Origin: Stenotrophomonas sp. SAM-B | GTDB taxonomy: Bacteria; Pseudomonadota; Gammaproteobacteria; Xanthomonadales; Xanthomonadaceae | DNA: 64,000 nt | Direction of reading: 5' to 3' | Assembly (NCBI RefSeq): GCF_013387485.1 | Contig: NZ_JABBXB010000012.1 | Coordinates: 1 to 64,000, forward strand | Shown: piece by piece, positions 30,532-40,734 of the stretch | Numbering within the stretch: the stretch's first letter is position 1 | How the letters are laid out: the number at the start of each line of letters is the position of its first letter | Made by a program: the position numbers and the translations under genes | Notes under the pieces: generated by a model | Databases searched by the model: none | Told to the model about the DNA's origin: nothing | The model's input: the letters and a program-made list of their open reading frames with translations, nothing else

Positions 30532-33093
30532 ATGTCCCTGCAGGAGTACCGCCGCAAACGCCGCTTCGACGGCACTCCCGAGCCGGACGCCGAGCGTCGC
30601 GGTGCACCGGCGCGGCGACCGATCTTCGTCGTGCAGCTGCACCATGCCAGCTCGCGCCACTACGACTTCCGGCTGGAAGCCGATGGCGTGCTCAAGAGCT
30701 GGGCGGTGCCGAAGGGCCCCTCGCTGCGTGTCGGCGAGAAGCGGCTCGCGGTGGAGGTGGAGGACCATCCCCTGTCCTATGCCACCTTTGCCGGTGATAT
30801 CCCCAGCGGTCATTACGGTGCGGGGCACGTGGATGTCTACGACCACGGTACCTGGGCCTGCGATGGCGATCCGCTGGAGGCGATCGCGGCTGGCAAGGTG
30901 GACTTCGTGCTGCACGGCGAGCGGCTGAAAGGCGGCTGGAAGCTGGTGCGCACCGCGATGAAGGGCAAGCAGCACCAGTGGCTGCTGATCAAACGCGATG
31001 ACGAAGAGGCGAGGGACATGGAGGCCGATGATCTGCTGGAGGGGCCGCCGACAGCGGCCAAGCGCGCGGGCACGAAGAAGGCCGCCGCGGCCAACACGAA
31101 GAAGGCGACCCCGGCAAAGAAGACCGCACCCGCCAAGCCTGTGAGGAACGGCGCCGCACGCAAGGCCGACGCGCGCTGGTCCAAACGCGCGCTCGCGCTT
31201 GAAGGCGCACGCGAGAGGCCCTACCCGCATGATTTCAAGCCGCAGCTGACCGATCACCGTGCCAGCGCGCCGGACGGCGAGCAGTGGCTGCACGAGATCA
31301 AATGGGACGGCTACCGCCTGCTGGCCGACGTGCGCGAGGGCGTGGTTGCGCTGCGCTCGCGCGGTGGCCTCAACTGGACGGACGATTTCCCGGAAGTGGT
31401 GCAGGCGATCGAGCGGCTGCCGGTGCGCGATCTGCGCCTGGACGGTGAGCTGGTGGTGCTGGATGCGCAGGGCCGCAGTGATTTCACCGCGTTGCAGAAG
31501 GTCATCGACGGCACCGCGAAGCAGCCGCTGCGCTACGTGGTGTTCGACATGCCCGGCATCGCCGGGGTGGATGTCAGCCGCGTGCCCCTGCTGGAGCGCA
31601 AGGCGCTGCTCAAGGACCTGCTGGGCAGCAAGCCGGACACCCTGGCCTACAGCGACCACGTGCGCGACCACGGCCCGGCGGTGTTCGCCGCCAGTGGCGA
31701 AGCCGGCTTCGAAGGCATCATCAGCAAGCGGATCGACGCGCCCTACGTCAACGCGCGCTCGCGCGACTGGATCAAGATCAAGCACGAGAACACCGATGAG
31801 TTCCTCATTGTCGGTTACACCGAGCCCAAGGGATCGCGCAGTGGCTTCGGCTCGCTGCTGATGGCCACGCCGGCCAAGGGCGGGCTGCGCTATGTCGGCC
31901 GGGTAGGCACGGGTTTCGATGATGCGGCGCTGCGCGCGCTGACGAAGCAACTGACGCCGCTGACCGTGAAGGACGCGGTGGTCGAACTGCCCTCGCACGT
32001 GCCGTTCACCGCGCGCAGCGTGCACTGGGTGAAGCCGGTGCTGGTCGCGGAAGTCGCCTTCCGCGGCTGGGCGAAGGAAGGCCTGCTGCGCCAGGCCAGC
32101 TTCAAGCGCCTGCGCGAAGACAAACAGCCGAAGGATCTGGGCGCGGCAGCCAACGTCACTACCGCCGCTGCGTCCGCCTCCGCCCCGGCGGCGAAAACCA
32201 GCGGCCGGAAGCAGGCCGCAGCTGCGCAGGAAGAGAGCACCGTGACGATCAGCCATCCCGAACGCGTGGTGTTCGCCAAGGCGAAGATCACCAAGGGCGA
32301 GGTGGCCGACTACTACCGCCGCATGGCGCGCTGGATCCTGCCCGAGGTCGCGCACCGTCCGCTGTCGGTGCTGCGCTGCCCGGACGGCGTGGACAAGCCC
32401 TGCTTCTTCCAGAAACACCATGGCACCGGCCTGGGCGGCGCGGTCAAGGCGATCCCGCTGGAACAGAAAAGCGGGCGCGAGGATTACCTCTACATCGAGG
32501 ATGTGGAGGGGCTGCTGCAGCTGGTGCAGATGAACACCCTGGAGCTGCATCCCTGGGGCGCGACCGTCGATGGCCCCGAACATCCGGACCGGCTGGTGTT
32601 CGATCTGGATCCGGGTGAAGGCGTGAACTGGACGCAGATCAAGGCCGCCGCACGCGACGTGCGCGCGCGCCTGCAGGAAGCCGGATTGGAGAGTTTCGTC
32701 CGGCTCTCCGGCGGCAAGGGCGTGCACGTGGTGGTGCCCTTGCAGCCCAAGGCTGACTGGGCCCAGGCCAAGGACTTCTGCGAGGCGTTCGCGCAGGCCA
32801 TGGCCACCCAGGCACCGGACCGCTACGTGGCGACGATGAGCAAGGCCAAGCGCGATGGAGTGATTTTCATCGATTGGCTGCGCAATGCGCGCGGCGCCAC
32901 CAGTGTGAGTTCGTGGTCGCTGCGGGCGCGGCCGGGTGCCGGCGTGGCGGTACCCCTGCGCTGGGAAGAGCTGGGCCGCGTCACGGCGCCGGACGCCTTC
33001 CCGCTGGCGAAGGCGCTGCAGCGCGCGGAGCGGTTGAAGCAGGATCCGTGGGAGGGCATCGAGCAGGTGAAGCAGGTACTGCGCGGCAGCTGA
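30532..33093 (+). CDS. ligD: Multifunctional DNA ligase LigD
   Basis: An 853-residue enzyme with three domains in the Pseudomonas-type order. The N-terminal 3'-phosphoesterase has FVVQLHHASSRHYDFRLEADG. The ATP-dependent ligase has the adenylated lysine K257 in EIKWDGYRL. The C-terminal primase-polymerase has RPLSVLRCPDG, HPWGATVDGPEHPDRLVFDLD and SGGKGVHVVVPL. Lys/Ala-rich linkers lie at about residues 180-215, between phosphoesterase and ligase, and an Ala-rich linker near 540-565 separates ligase from polymerase. It processes, fills and seals ends held by Ku. Its stop codon adjoins that of the next, convergent gene. Confidence 0.96.
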   Translation: MSLQEYRRKRRFDGTPEPDAERRGAPARRPIFVVQLHHASSRHYDFRLEADGVLKSWAVPKGPSLRVGEKRLAVEVEDHPLSYATFAGDIPSGHYGAGHVDVYDHGTWACDGDPLEAIAAGKVDFVLHGERLKGGWKLVRTAMKGKQHQWLLIKRDDEEARDMEADDLLEGPPTAAKRAGTKKAAAANTKKATPAKKTAPAKPVRNGAARKADARWSKRALALEGARERPYPHDFKPQLTDHRASAPDGEQWLHEIKWDGYRLLADVREGVVALRSRGGLNWTDDFPEVVQAIERLPVRDLRLDGELVVLDAQGRSDFTALQKVIDGTAKQPLRYVVFDMPGIAGVDVSRVPLLERKALLKDLLGSKPDTLAYSDHVRDHGPAVFAASGEAGFEGIISKRIDAPYVNARSRDWIKIKHENTDEFLIVGYTEPKGSRSGFGSLLMATPAKGGLRYVGRVGTGFDDAALRALTKQLTPLTVKDAVVELPSHVPFTARSVHWVKPVLVAEVAFRGWAKEGLLRQASFKRLREDKQPKDLGAAANVTTAAASASAPAAKTSGRKQAAAAQEESTVTISHPERVVFAKAKITKGEVADYYRRMARWILPEVAHRPLSVLRCPDGVDKPCFFQKHHGTGLGGAVKAIPLEQKSGREDYLYIEDVEGLLQLVQMNTLELHPWGATVDGPEHPDRLVFDLDPGEGVNWTQIKAAARDVRARLQEAGLESFVRLSGGKGVHVVVPLQPKADWAQAKDFCEAFAQAMATQAPDRYVATMSKAKRDGVIFIDWLRNARGATSVSSWSLRARPGAGVAVPLRWEELGRVTAPDAFPLAKALQRAERLKQDPWEGIEQVKQVLRGS

Positions 33094-33489
33094 TCAGGCG
33101 CGCCCTGGCCGGAACCGTGTGCCCAGCCACAGGCCGAGCAGGGCCTGCACCGGCAGCGAGACCAGCAGGATCACCACGAACCAGAACGGGAAGTCGCTGC
33201 CGAAATCCCAGGCGGTATAGATCGATGCGGCCGCGATCACCGCCCACACCACGCCGCCGTGCACACGCGGCCAGGTGGGCGCATAACGGCTGGCGAAGGC
33301 GATCGCAGCGATGCCGCTGAGGATCGTCCAGGCCAGGTCCCAGGCCAGCTGGGTTTCTCCGCCGGGCGGAATGCGCAGCAACGGCACCAGCCAGGAACCG
33401 ACGCTGTTGACCAGCACCATCACCGCGAACGCGAACACGACGGCGAGCACGGACAGCAGCGGATTTTTCAGGGCGGACCACACAGGCAT
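33094..33489 (-). CDS. Hypothetical four-TM membrane protein
   Basis: A 131-residue protein with about four hydrophobic helices (LLSVLAVVFAFAVMVLVNSVGSWL; LAWTILSGIAAIAFAS; GGVVWAVIAAASIYTAWDF; FWFVVILLVSLPVQALLGLWL). It has no recognised family. It converges with ligD, the two stop codons together forming TGATCA. Confidence 0.65.
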   Translation of the reverse strand: MPVWSALKNPLLSVLAVVFAFAVMVLVNSVGSWLVPLLRIPPGGETQLAWDLAWTILSGIAAIAFASRYAPTWPRVHGGVVWAVIAAASIYTAWDFGSDFPFWFVVILLVSLPVQALLGLWLGTRFRPGRA

Positions 33490-33545
33490 GGCGGCGACAT
33501 CACGGCGGGAGAGCCACCATTATGGACGGGTTGCCGCGGCGTGTT

Positions 33546-33923
33546 TCAGACCCGGCCGGCCGCCTTGAGCTGGGCGAACTCGTCATCACTGAACAGCCGC
33601 GAGCGGACCAGGAAGCGCACGCCCTCGCCGTTCTCCAGCGAGAACATGCCGCCGCGGCCGGGCACCACGTCGATGATCAGCTGGGTGTGCTTCCAGTACT
33701 CGAACTGCGAGGGACTGATGTAGAACGGCGCCCCGCCGATCTCGCCCATGCGCACGTCACGGTCGCCGACGATGAAATCGCCCTGGGCGAAACACATCGG
33801 CGAGGAGCCGTCGCAGCAGCCACCGGACTGGTGGAACAGCAGGTCGCCGTGGCGGGCCTGCAGTGTCTCGATCAGCTGCAGGGCCGGGAGCGTGGCCATT
33901 ACCTGGAGCGGTAGGTCGGTCAT
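33546..33923 (-). CDS. DUF779 family protein
   Basis: A 125-residue protein with the DUF779 pattern HQSGGCCDGSSPMCFAQGDFIVGDRDV and FEYWKHTQLIIDVVPGRGGMFSLE. The paired cysteines and a further CF suggest metal binding. Members regularly sit beside acetaldehyde dehydrogenases and AcoR-type regulators. Here it is third in the unit aldehyde dehydrogenase-adhP-DUF779. Its biochemical role is unknown; maturation or protection of the dehydrogenases is a reasonable guess. Confidence 0.88.
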   Translation of the reverse strand: MTDLPLQVMATLPALQLIETLQARHGDLLFHQSGGCCDGSSPMCFAQGDFIVGDRDVRMGEIGGAPFYISPSQFEYWKHTQLIIDVVPGRGGMFSLENGEGVRFLVRSRLFSDDEFAQLKAAGRV

Positions 33924-33960
33924 GATCGGGGGGGCACCCTGGGCGCCGGCGAGTGGCCGG

Positions 33961-34026
33961 CAGGACGGAAGAACCGGCGCTGCCGTCCTGCTGCCACCGG
34001 GAGAGGGGAAGCGGCGCAGGACGGCA
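33961..34026 (-). repeat. Three-arm alternative hairpin between adhP and DUF779
   Basis: The arm CAGGACGG (33961-33968), the arm TGCCGTCCTG (33981-33990) and the arm CAGGACGGCA (34017-34026) allow the middle arm to pair with either neighbour. In the minus-strand transcript this gives two mutually exclusive stems in the 115-base gap. It could modulate expression of the DUF779 gene relative to adhP. Confidence 0.45.
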
Positions 34027-34038
34027 ACGCGGCGCCGT

Positions 34039-35067
34039 TTACGCGCTCATGTCCAGCACCACGCGGCCTTCGATCTTGCCGGCCTGCATGCGCGCGAAGA
34101 TGTCGTTGATGTTCTCCAGCGAATCGCTGGTGACCGTGGCGGCGACCTTGCCCTGCTCGGCGAACTCCAGCGATTCCTGAAGGTCCAGGCGGGTGCCGAC
34201 GATCGAGCCACGCACGGTGATGCCGTTGAGCACCATGCCGAAGATATCCAGCGGGAAGTTGCCCGGCGGCAGGCCGTTCAACGAGACCGTGCCACCGCGG
34301 CGGACCATGCCCAGTGCCTGCTCGAAGGCCTTCGGCGAGACGGCCGTGACCAGTGCCCCATGCGCCCCGCCGATCTCCTTCTTCAGGAACGCCGCCGGAT
34401 CGGTGTTGCGCGCGTTGACGGTGATCGTCGCACCGAGCCGCTCGGCCAGGGCGAGCTTGCCGTCGTCGATATCCACCGCGGCCACGTTCAGGCCCATCGC
34501 CTTGGCGTACTGCACGGCCATGTGGCCCAGCCCGCCGATGCCGGAAATCACCACCCACTGGCCCGGCTTCGTATCGGTGACCTTCAGGCCCTTGTAGACA
34601 GTGACGCCGGCGCACAGGATCGGCGCGACCTCGATGAAGCCCACGCTCTTGGGCAGCAGCCCGACATACGCCGCGTTGGCCAACGCGTACTCGGCGAAAC
34701 CACCGTTCACCGAGTAGCCGGTGTTCTGCTGCGCCTCGCAAAGGGTCTCCCAGCCGCCCAGGCAGTGCTCGCAATAGCCACAGGCCGAGTACAGCCACGG
34801 GATGCCGACGCGGTCGCCTTCGCGGATGTGGCTGACACCCGCACCCACCGCCACCACGTGGCCGACGCCCTCGTGGCCGGGAATGAACGGCGGGTTGGGC
34901 TTGACCGGCCAGTCACCGTCGACCGCATGCAGGTCGGTGTGGCACACGCCACAGGCTTCGATCTTCACCAGGATGTCGCCCGGGCCGGGACGCGGCACCT
35001 CGACTTCCTCGATGCGCAACGGCTTTCCGAATTCGCGGACGACAGCGGCCTTCATGGTCTTGTTCAT
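34039..35067 (-). CDS. adhP: Zinc-dependent alcohol dehydrogenase AdhP
   Basis: A 342-residue medium-chain dehydrogenase oxidising ethanol and other primary alcohols with NAD+. Catalytic zinc ligands lie in CGVCHTDLH and GHEGVGHVV. The structural zinc cysteines are in [15 protein letters not shown], and the Rossmann motif [14 protein letters not shown] follows. The start is the ATG giving [10 protein letters not shown], with GGAG 9 bases before it. It lies 82 bases after the aldehyde dehydrogenase gene on the same strand and supplies its aldehyde substrate. Confidence 0.94.
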   Translation of the reverse strand: MNKTMKAAVVREFGKPLRIEEVEVPRPGPGDILVKIEACGVCHTDLHAVDGDWPVKPNPPFIPGHEGVGHVVAVGAGVSHIREGDRVGIPWLYSACGYCEHCLGGWETLCEAQQNTGYSVNGGFAEYALANAAYVGLLPKSVGFIEVAPILCAGVTVYKGLKVTDTKPGQWVVISGIGGLGHMAVQYAKAMGLNVAAVDIDDGKLALAERLGATITVNARNTDPAAFLKKEIGGAHGALVTAVSPKAFEQALGMVRRGGTVSLNGLPPGNFPLDIFGMVLNGITVRGSIVGTRLDLQESLEFAEQGKVAATVTSDSLENINDIFARMQAGKIEGRVVLDMSA

Positions 35068-35103
35068 GCGTGGATCTCCGTGGATTGCCAATGACTGCAC
35101 TGT

Positions 35104-35140
35104 GGCGCCGGCCGCATGCCGGCGCCTTGATCGGGATCAA
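35104..35140 (-). repeat. Two tandem intercistronic hairpins
   Basis: The 9-bp perfect stem GGCGCCGGC with GCCGGCGCC (5-base loop, 35104-35126) is joined to TTGATC-GG-GATCAA (35127-35140). They lie just past the aldehyde dehydrogenase stop and lack a T run, so they look like mRNA stabilising or partial-termination structures. Confidence 0.5.
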
Positions 35141-35149
35141 GCCCGGGGC

Positions 35150-36679
<1,530 letters not shown>

Positions 36680-36731
36680 GGGTGCATCTCCGGATGGCAG
36701 TGGACAGGCCCGGTAAGGGTCTGTCCCCTGC

Positions 36732-36747
36732 CGCAAGGACGATGCCA
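36732..36747 (-). promoter_or_regulatory. Sigma-54 promoter of the aldehyde dehydrogenase operon
   Basis: On the minus strand the sequence is TGGCATCGTCCTTGCG, against the consensus TGGCACG-N4-TTGCA. The invariant GG (-24) and GC (-12) have the required 10-bp spacing. A start about 12 bases on would leave a leader of roughly 40 bases. The divergent gene encodes a sigma-54 activator with the GAFTGA motif. Confidence 0.82.
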
Positions 36748-36888
36748 GGTTCGGTGTGGTGCAGTGCGGCAAGGCATGACCCGGCGCGCCGATTGGAAAG
36801 CGGGACGGAAACTGATGCGGTGCACCACGGCAGGTCATTGCGCGGTAACGCCGGGTGTGGTGTTTATCGGAACAGGCCCCGCTACAAC

Positions 36889-36905
36889 TGTCGCAGATTG
36901 CGACA
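36889..36905. promoter_or_regulatory. Activator-binding palindrome
   Basis: TGTCGCA-GAT-TGCGACA is a perfect 7+7 dyad about 140 bp upstream of the sigma-54 promoter and 13 bp before the activator's start codon. Position and symmetry fit an upstream activating sequence that also allows autoregulation. Confidence 0.7.
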
Positions 36906-36918
36906 CTGGAGAATCCAG

Positions 36919-38802
36919 GTGTCCCAGCGTCCGCTCCAGCACCGTGTCGGCACTGCACGACGCTCGTTCTTCGAGCGTGGCGCGGCGCCGGTCGGGATCG
37001 TGCCCGACACCATCCTGCAGTCCTGGCAGCGCTGCCAGCGCGGCGGGCTGTCGGTGGACGCGCAGCCGGAGGTCGAACCGCTACCGGACGCACGCCTGCG
37101 CGAGCTGCGCCAGCGCCAGGAAACGCTGTGGCGGCTGGCGCGGCCGGAGCTGGACGGGCTGGCGGCCGACATCGCGGCGACCGGCAGCATCGCGCTGCTG
37201 ACCGACGAGGCCGGCTGGATTCTGGATGCCGAGGGCAACCCGGGATTTCTCGAAAAGGCCGGGCGCGTGGCGCTGATGCCGGGGGTGCGCTGGGACGAAA
37301 CCACGGTGGGCACCAATGCGATCGGCACCGCCATCGTCGAAGGCCGCTCGGTGGAGGTCCGGGGCGGCGAGCACTACTTCGCCCCGCACGCGATCCTGAC
37401 CTGTTCGGCGACGCCGATCTTCGATCCCTACGGGCAGCGCGTCGGCGTGCTCGACATCTCCGGCGACGCGCGCCAGCAGCACCTGCATGCGCGCGTGCTG
37501 GCACGGCAGGCGGTGGCGCATATCGAGCACCGCTACTTCGACGCGGGGCTGGGCGATTGCGAGGTCGTGCGCCTGCATCATGACGCCGGCCTGCTGGGCA
37601 CCGCGCGCGAAGGCGTGCTGGGCTTCCGCAATGGCCGCCTGGTGGCCGCCAACCGCGCCGGGCTGGCCCTGTTCGGTCTGGACCACGGCGACATCGGCAG
37701 GGCGCCTTACGAGGCGCTGTTCGATGGTCCGCTGTCGCGGCTGCACGATGACGGTGCGCTGGTCGATCGCCAGGGGCGCGCGCTGTACGGGCACCTGGGG
37801 CCGGCAGGCGGCACCCGCGTGCGTTCGCCCCTGCCTGCCCGCCCGACACCGGCGGCCCCTGCGCGTGCCGCCGCCGCCGCAGTGCGTGCCGATGCCACGC
37901 CCCTGTTCGACGCGGCCCAGCAGCAGGTGCTCGACCGCGCCTGCCGCGTGCTGGACGCACAGCTGCCCGTGCTGCTGCAGGGTGAGACCGGCACCGGGAA
38001 GGAGGTCTTCGCGCGTGAGCTGCACCGGCGCAGTGCACGCGCCGACAAGCCGTTCGTCGCGGTGAACTGCGCGGCGCTGCCCGAAGGCCTGATCGAAGCC
38101 GAACTGTTCGGTTACGAGGAAGGCGCCTTCACCGGGGCACGCAAGAGCGGCAACACCGGCCTGCTGCGCCAGGCGCAGGGCGGCGTGCTGTTCCTGGATG
38201 AAATCGGCGACATGCCGCTGGCGCTGCAGCCGCGCCTGCTACGGGTGCTGCAGGAGCGCACGCTGTCACCGCTGGGCGGCGGCAAACCGGTACAGCTGGA
38301 TTTCGCCCTGATCTGCGCCACCCACCGCGATCTCGACCAGGCCATGGACGCCGGTGAATTCCGCAGCGACCTGTACTACCGCATCGCCGACCACAGCGTG
38401 CGCCTGCCTGCCGTGCGCGAGCAGGCCGACCGTGCGGCACTGGTGCGCGGTCTGTGGGACAGGCTCGGCCAGGGCCGGCAGCTGGAGGCGGCCGCGCTCG
38501 ACGCGCTGGCGGGTTACACGTGGCCGGGCAATGTACGGCAGCTGTGTTCCTGCCTGCGCACGCTGGTGGCGCTGAGTGATCCAGGTGAGCAGATCCGGCA
38601 CGGCATGCTGCCCGCCTATCTGCAGACCGTGCGCGCGCCGGTCCTGCCGTCCACGGCCGAGGGCCTGGAGGCGATGACGGAAACCGCGATGCGCGACGCG
38701 CTGCGGGCCAGCAATGGGAATGTTGCCCAGGCGGCACGCGCGCTGGGCATCAGCCGCAGCACCCTGTATCGCCGCGTCGGCGCGACCGCCCGCCGCCACT
38801 GA
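36919..38802 (+). CDS. acoR: Sigma-54-dependent activator, AcoR type
   Basis: A 627-residue enhancer-binding protein. The N-terminal part has a GAF-like sensor ([32 protein letters not shown]) and a PAS-like stretch. The AAA+ domain has Walker A GETGTGKE (residues 355-362), GAFTGA (402-407) and [11 protein letters not shown] Fis-type helix-turn-helix closes the protein ([22 protein letters not shown]). The start is a GTG preceded by GGAG. AcoR relatives respond to acetoin, alcohols or aldehydes; here the target is the divergent aldehyde/alcohol dehydrogenase operon. Confidence 0.9.
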   Translation: MSQRPLQHRVGTARRSFFERGAAPVGIVPDTILQSWQRCQRGGLSVDAQPEVEPLPDARLRELRQRQETLWRLARPELDGLAADIAATGSIALLTDEAGWILDAEGNPGFLEKAGRVALMPGVRWDETTVGTNAIGTAIVEGRSVEVRGGEHYFAPHAILTCSATPIFDPYGQRVGVLDISGDARQQHLHARVLARQAVAHIEHRYFDAGLGDCEVVRLHHDAGLLGTAREGVLGFRNGRLVAANRAGLALFGLDHGDIGRAPYEALFDGPLSRLHDDGALVDRQGRALYGHLGPAGGTRVRSPLPARPTPAAPARAAAAAVRADATPLFDAAQQQVLDRACRVLDAQLPVLLQGETGTGKEVFARELHRRSARADKPFVAVNCAALPEGLIEAELFGYEEGAFTGARKSGNTGLLRQAQGGVLFLDEIGDMPLALQPRLLRVLQERTLSPLGGGKPVQLDFALICATHRDLDQAMDAGEFRSDLYYRIADHSVRLPAVREQADRAALVRGLWDRLGQGRQLEAAALDALAGYTWPGNVRQLCSCLRTLVALSDPGEQIRHGMLPAYLQTVRAPVLPSTAEGLEAMTETAMRDALRASNGNVAQAARALGISRSTLYRRVGATARRH

Positions 38803-38821
38803 GGCGGCAGGCGATGCGGAC

Positions 38822-39460
38822 TCAGCCGACCAGCGCGGCCGAATCGCGCGCGAGCTGCTCGATGCCGGCCCAGTCCCTGGCCTGCAGCAGCGCCCGCGTG
38901 GTCAGCCAGGAACCGCCCACGCACAGCACGTTGGGCAGGTGCAGGAAATCGCGCGCGGTCTGCGCGCTGATGCCGCCGGTCGGACAGAACCGCACATCGC
39001 CGAACGGGCCGTTCCAGGCCGACAGCATGGCCGCGCCGCCGGCCTGCACCGCCGGGAAGAACTTGAACGTATCCAGGCCGTGCTCCAGGCCGAGCATCAG
39101 CTCCGAGGAGGTCGCCACGCCCGGCAGGAACGGCAGGTCGGTATCGCGTGCGGCCGCGTACAACCGCGGCGTCGCGCCGGGCGACACCGCGAAGCGGCCG
39201 CCCACCTGCTTGACCTTCTCCATCTGCGCGGCGGTCAGCACGGTGCCGGCGCCGACCACGGCATCGGGTACGGCCTCGACCATCGCCTGGATCGCATCCA
39301 TCGCCATCGGCGTGCGCAGCGTCACTTCGATCACCGGCAGGCCGCCGTTGAACAGTGCACGCGCGACCTCGACGGCGTCCTCGACGCTTTCCGGGGTGAA
39401 CACCGGAATCACCGGGGCCAGTTTCAGGACTGCGCGTACGCGCGGATCAGCGCCGGACAT
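38822..39460 (-). CDS. eda: 2-dehydro-3-deoxy-phosphogluconate (KDPG) aldolase
   Basis: A 212-residue class I aldolase splitting KDPG to pyruvate and glyceraldehyde-3-phosphate. The catalytic glutamate is in LPVIEVTLRTP, the Schiff-base lysine in DTFKFFPA, and the substrate loops are FAVSPGATPRLY and RFCPTGGIS. It overlaps kdgK by 14 bases and is second in this leftward pair. It finishes the uronate pathway and the Entner-Doudoroff pathway. Confidence 0.96.
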   Translation of the reverse strand: MSGADPRVRAVLKLAPVIPVFTPESVEDAVEVARALFNGGLPVIEVTLRTPMAMDAIQAMVEAVPDAVVGAGTVLTAAQMEKVKQVGGRFAVSPGATPRLYAAARDTDLPFLPGVATSSELMLGLEHGLDTFKFFPAVQAGGAAMLSAWNGPFGDVRFCPTGGISAQTARDFLHLPNVLCVGGSWLTTRALLQARDWAGIEQLARDSAALVG

Positions 39461-40463
39461 CGAATCGCTCCTCGCCCGTGAGGGCCATGATGTCAGCCTC
39501 GCTGACAGGGTTGAAGTCGCCGGGGATCGAGTGCTTCAGGCAGCCTGCGGCCAGGCCGAAGCGCACGATCATGTCCGGCGCGAAGCCGCGCATCATGCCA
39601 TGCAGGATGCCGGCGGCGAAGGCATCGCCCCCGCCGATGCGGTCCACGATGCCGATCATCTCGCGGGTCGGCGCCACGGCGCGGGTGCCATCGCGGCCGA
39701 CCAGCATCGCCCCGAGTGCATGGTTGTCCACGCTGTGCGGGGTGCGCTGGGTGCAGGCCATCCACTGCAGACGCGGGAACGCGGCGAAGGCCTGTGCGGC
39801 GGCCGCATCGACACGCTCACGCACATCGGCCTGCTCGAACCCGCCGCCGAGCACCACGCCGATGTCGCGGTAATCGGCGAACAGCAGATCGGCGCAGGCG
39901 AACAGTTCGCGCAGGATGCCGGGCGCATCGCCCTGCCAGCGCGCCCACAGCGACGGCCGGAAGTTGCCGTCGAACGACACCTTCACGCCCCGCGCGCAGG
40001 CGGCACGCGCCGCCGCCAGCGTGGCCTGGGCCATGGCCGGGTTGAGCGCCGGGCTGACCCCGGACAGGTGCAGCCAGTCGGCGCCGGCCAGCAGCGTGTC
40101 CCAGTCGTAATCGGCGGCGCTGCTGTTGGCGAAGGCCGAGTCGGCGCGGTCGTAGACCACTTCGCTCGCGCGCTGGACCGCACCGGTGGTCAGGAAATAG
40201 AGCCCCATGCGGCCGTCGGTGCGGCGCACCGCCGTGGTGTCCACGCCATGCCGGCGCAGTTCGCCCAGTGCGTACTCGCCCAGCGGGTTGGCCGGCACCG
40301 TGCTGACCGCCGATACCGCATGCCCGAGGTGGGCCAGCGAGACACCGACGTTGGCCTCCGCGCCACCCGCGTGGACCATCAACTGCGGGTGCTGCAGCAG
40401 CAGCTCACGGCCGGGGGCGCTCATGCGCAGCAACAACTCTCCGAAACAGACAACACGACTCAT
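39447..40463 (-). CDS. kdgK: 2-keto-3-deoxygluconate kinase
   Basis: A 338-residue PfkB-family sugar kinase that phosphorylates KDG to KDPG. The start is MSRVVCFGELLLRMSAPG. The family signatures are HAGGAEANVGVSLAHLG near the N-terminus and RIGGGDAFAAGILHG, which holds the catalytic aspartate, near the end. It is cotranscribed with eda. The motif TGGCTAGCGGTGTCA lies 53 bp upstream and resembles operator-like sites in front of the two TonB receptors that follow. Confidence 0.94.
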   Translation of the reverse strand: MSRVVCFGELLLRMSAPGRELLLQHPQLMVHAGGAEANVGVSLAHLGHAVSAVSTVPANPLGEYALGELRRHGVDTTAVRRTDGRMGLYFLTTGAVQRASEVVYDRADSAFANSSAADYDWDTLLAGADWLHLSGVSPALNPAMAQATLAAARAACARGVKVSFDGNFRPSLWARWQGDAPGILRELFACADLLFADYRDIGVVLGGGFEQADVRERVDAAAAQAFAAFPRLQWMACTQRTPHSVDNHALGAMLVGRDGTRAVAPTREMIGIVDRIGGGDAFAAGILHGMMRGFAPDMIVRFGLAAGCLKHSIPGDFNPVSEADIMALTGEERFDVRR

Positions 40464-40515
40464 GGTCCTGGATCCTTGTGAGGGCCGCGGACGCCGCGAG
40501 GACGTCCAGCAGCAA

Positions 40516-40530
40516 TGGCTAGCGGTGTCA
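40516..40530. promoter_or_regulatory. Operator-like motif before kdgK
   Basis: TGGCTAGCGGTGTCA differs at two positions from the motif found upstream of both TonB receptors (TGACCAGCGGTGTCA). The half-site GGTGTCA is also half of the 18-bp repeat near the hydratase and kduI genes. It is a likely LacI-family (KdgR-type) binding site. Confidence 0.55.
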
Positions 40531-40662
40531 TTCTAGCGATGGACGCCGCCCCGTCCACCTGTCCCGAATGTCGGAACCATTGTCCTGCAAGCGTCTGCGG
40601 GACATTGAAAGTCTGCTGCGGTGCAAGATGCCGGATCAGTAACGGGCTGTTAACGTCCGCCC

Positions 40663-40677
40663 TGACCAGCGGTGTCA
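40663..40677. promoter_or_regulatory. Operator-like motif before TonB receptor 1
   Basis: TGACCAGCGGTGTCA is an imperfect dyad (TGACCA and GGTGTCA around GC). An identical 15-mer lies before receptor 2. The surrounding 40464-40734 holds the divergent promoters of kdgK and the receptor and no gene. Confidence 0.6.
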
Positions 40678-40734
40678 TTGCACTGACATGTCGTTGGATA
40701 GCTGTTTCATGTAGCACCTTGGGAGAGGGAAAAC

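Noticed and set aside
29614..32727. Very long minus-strand open frame opposite ku and ligD
   Set aside because: It is a mirror of the high-GC coding strand; the sense strand gives clear Ku and LigD domains and the antisense product is low-complexity His/Gln/Arg-rich.
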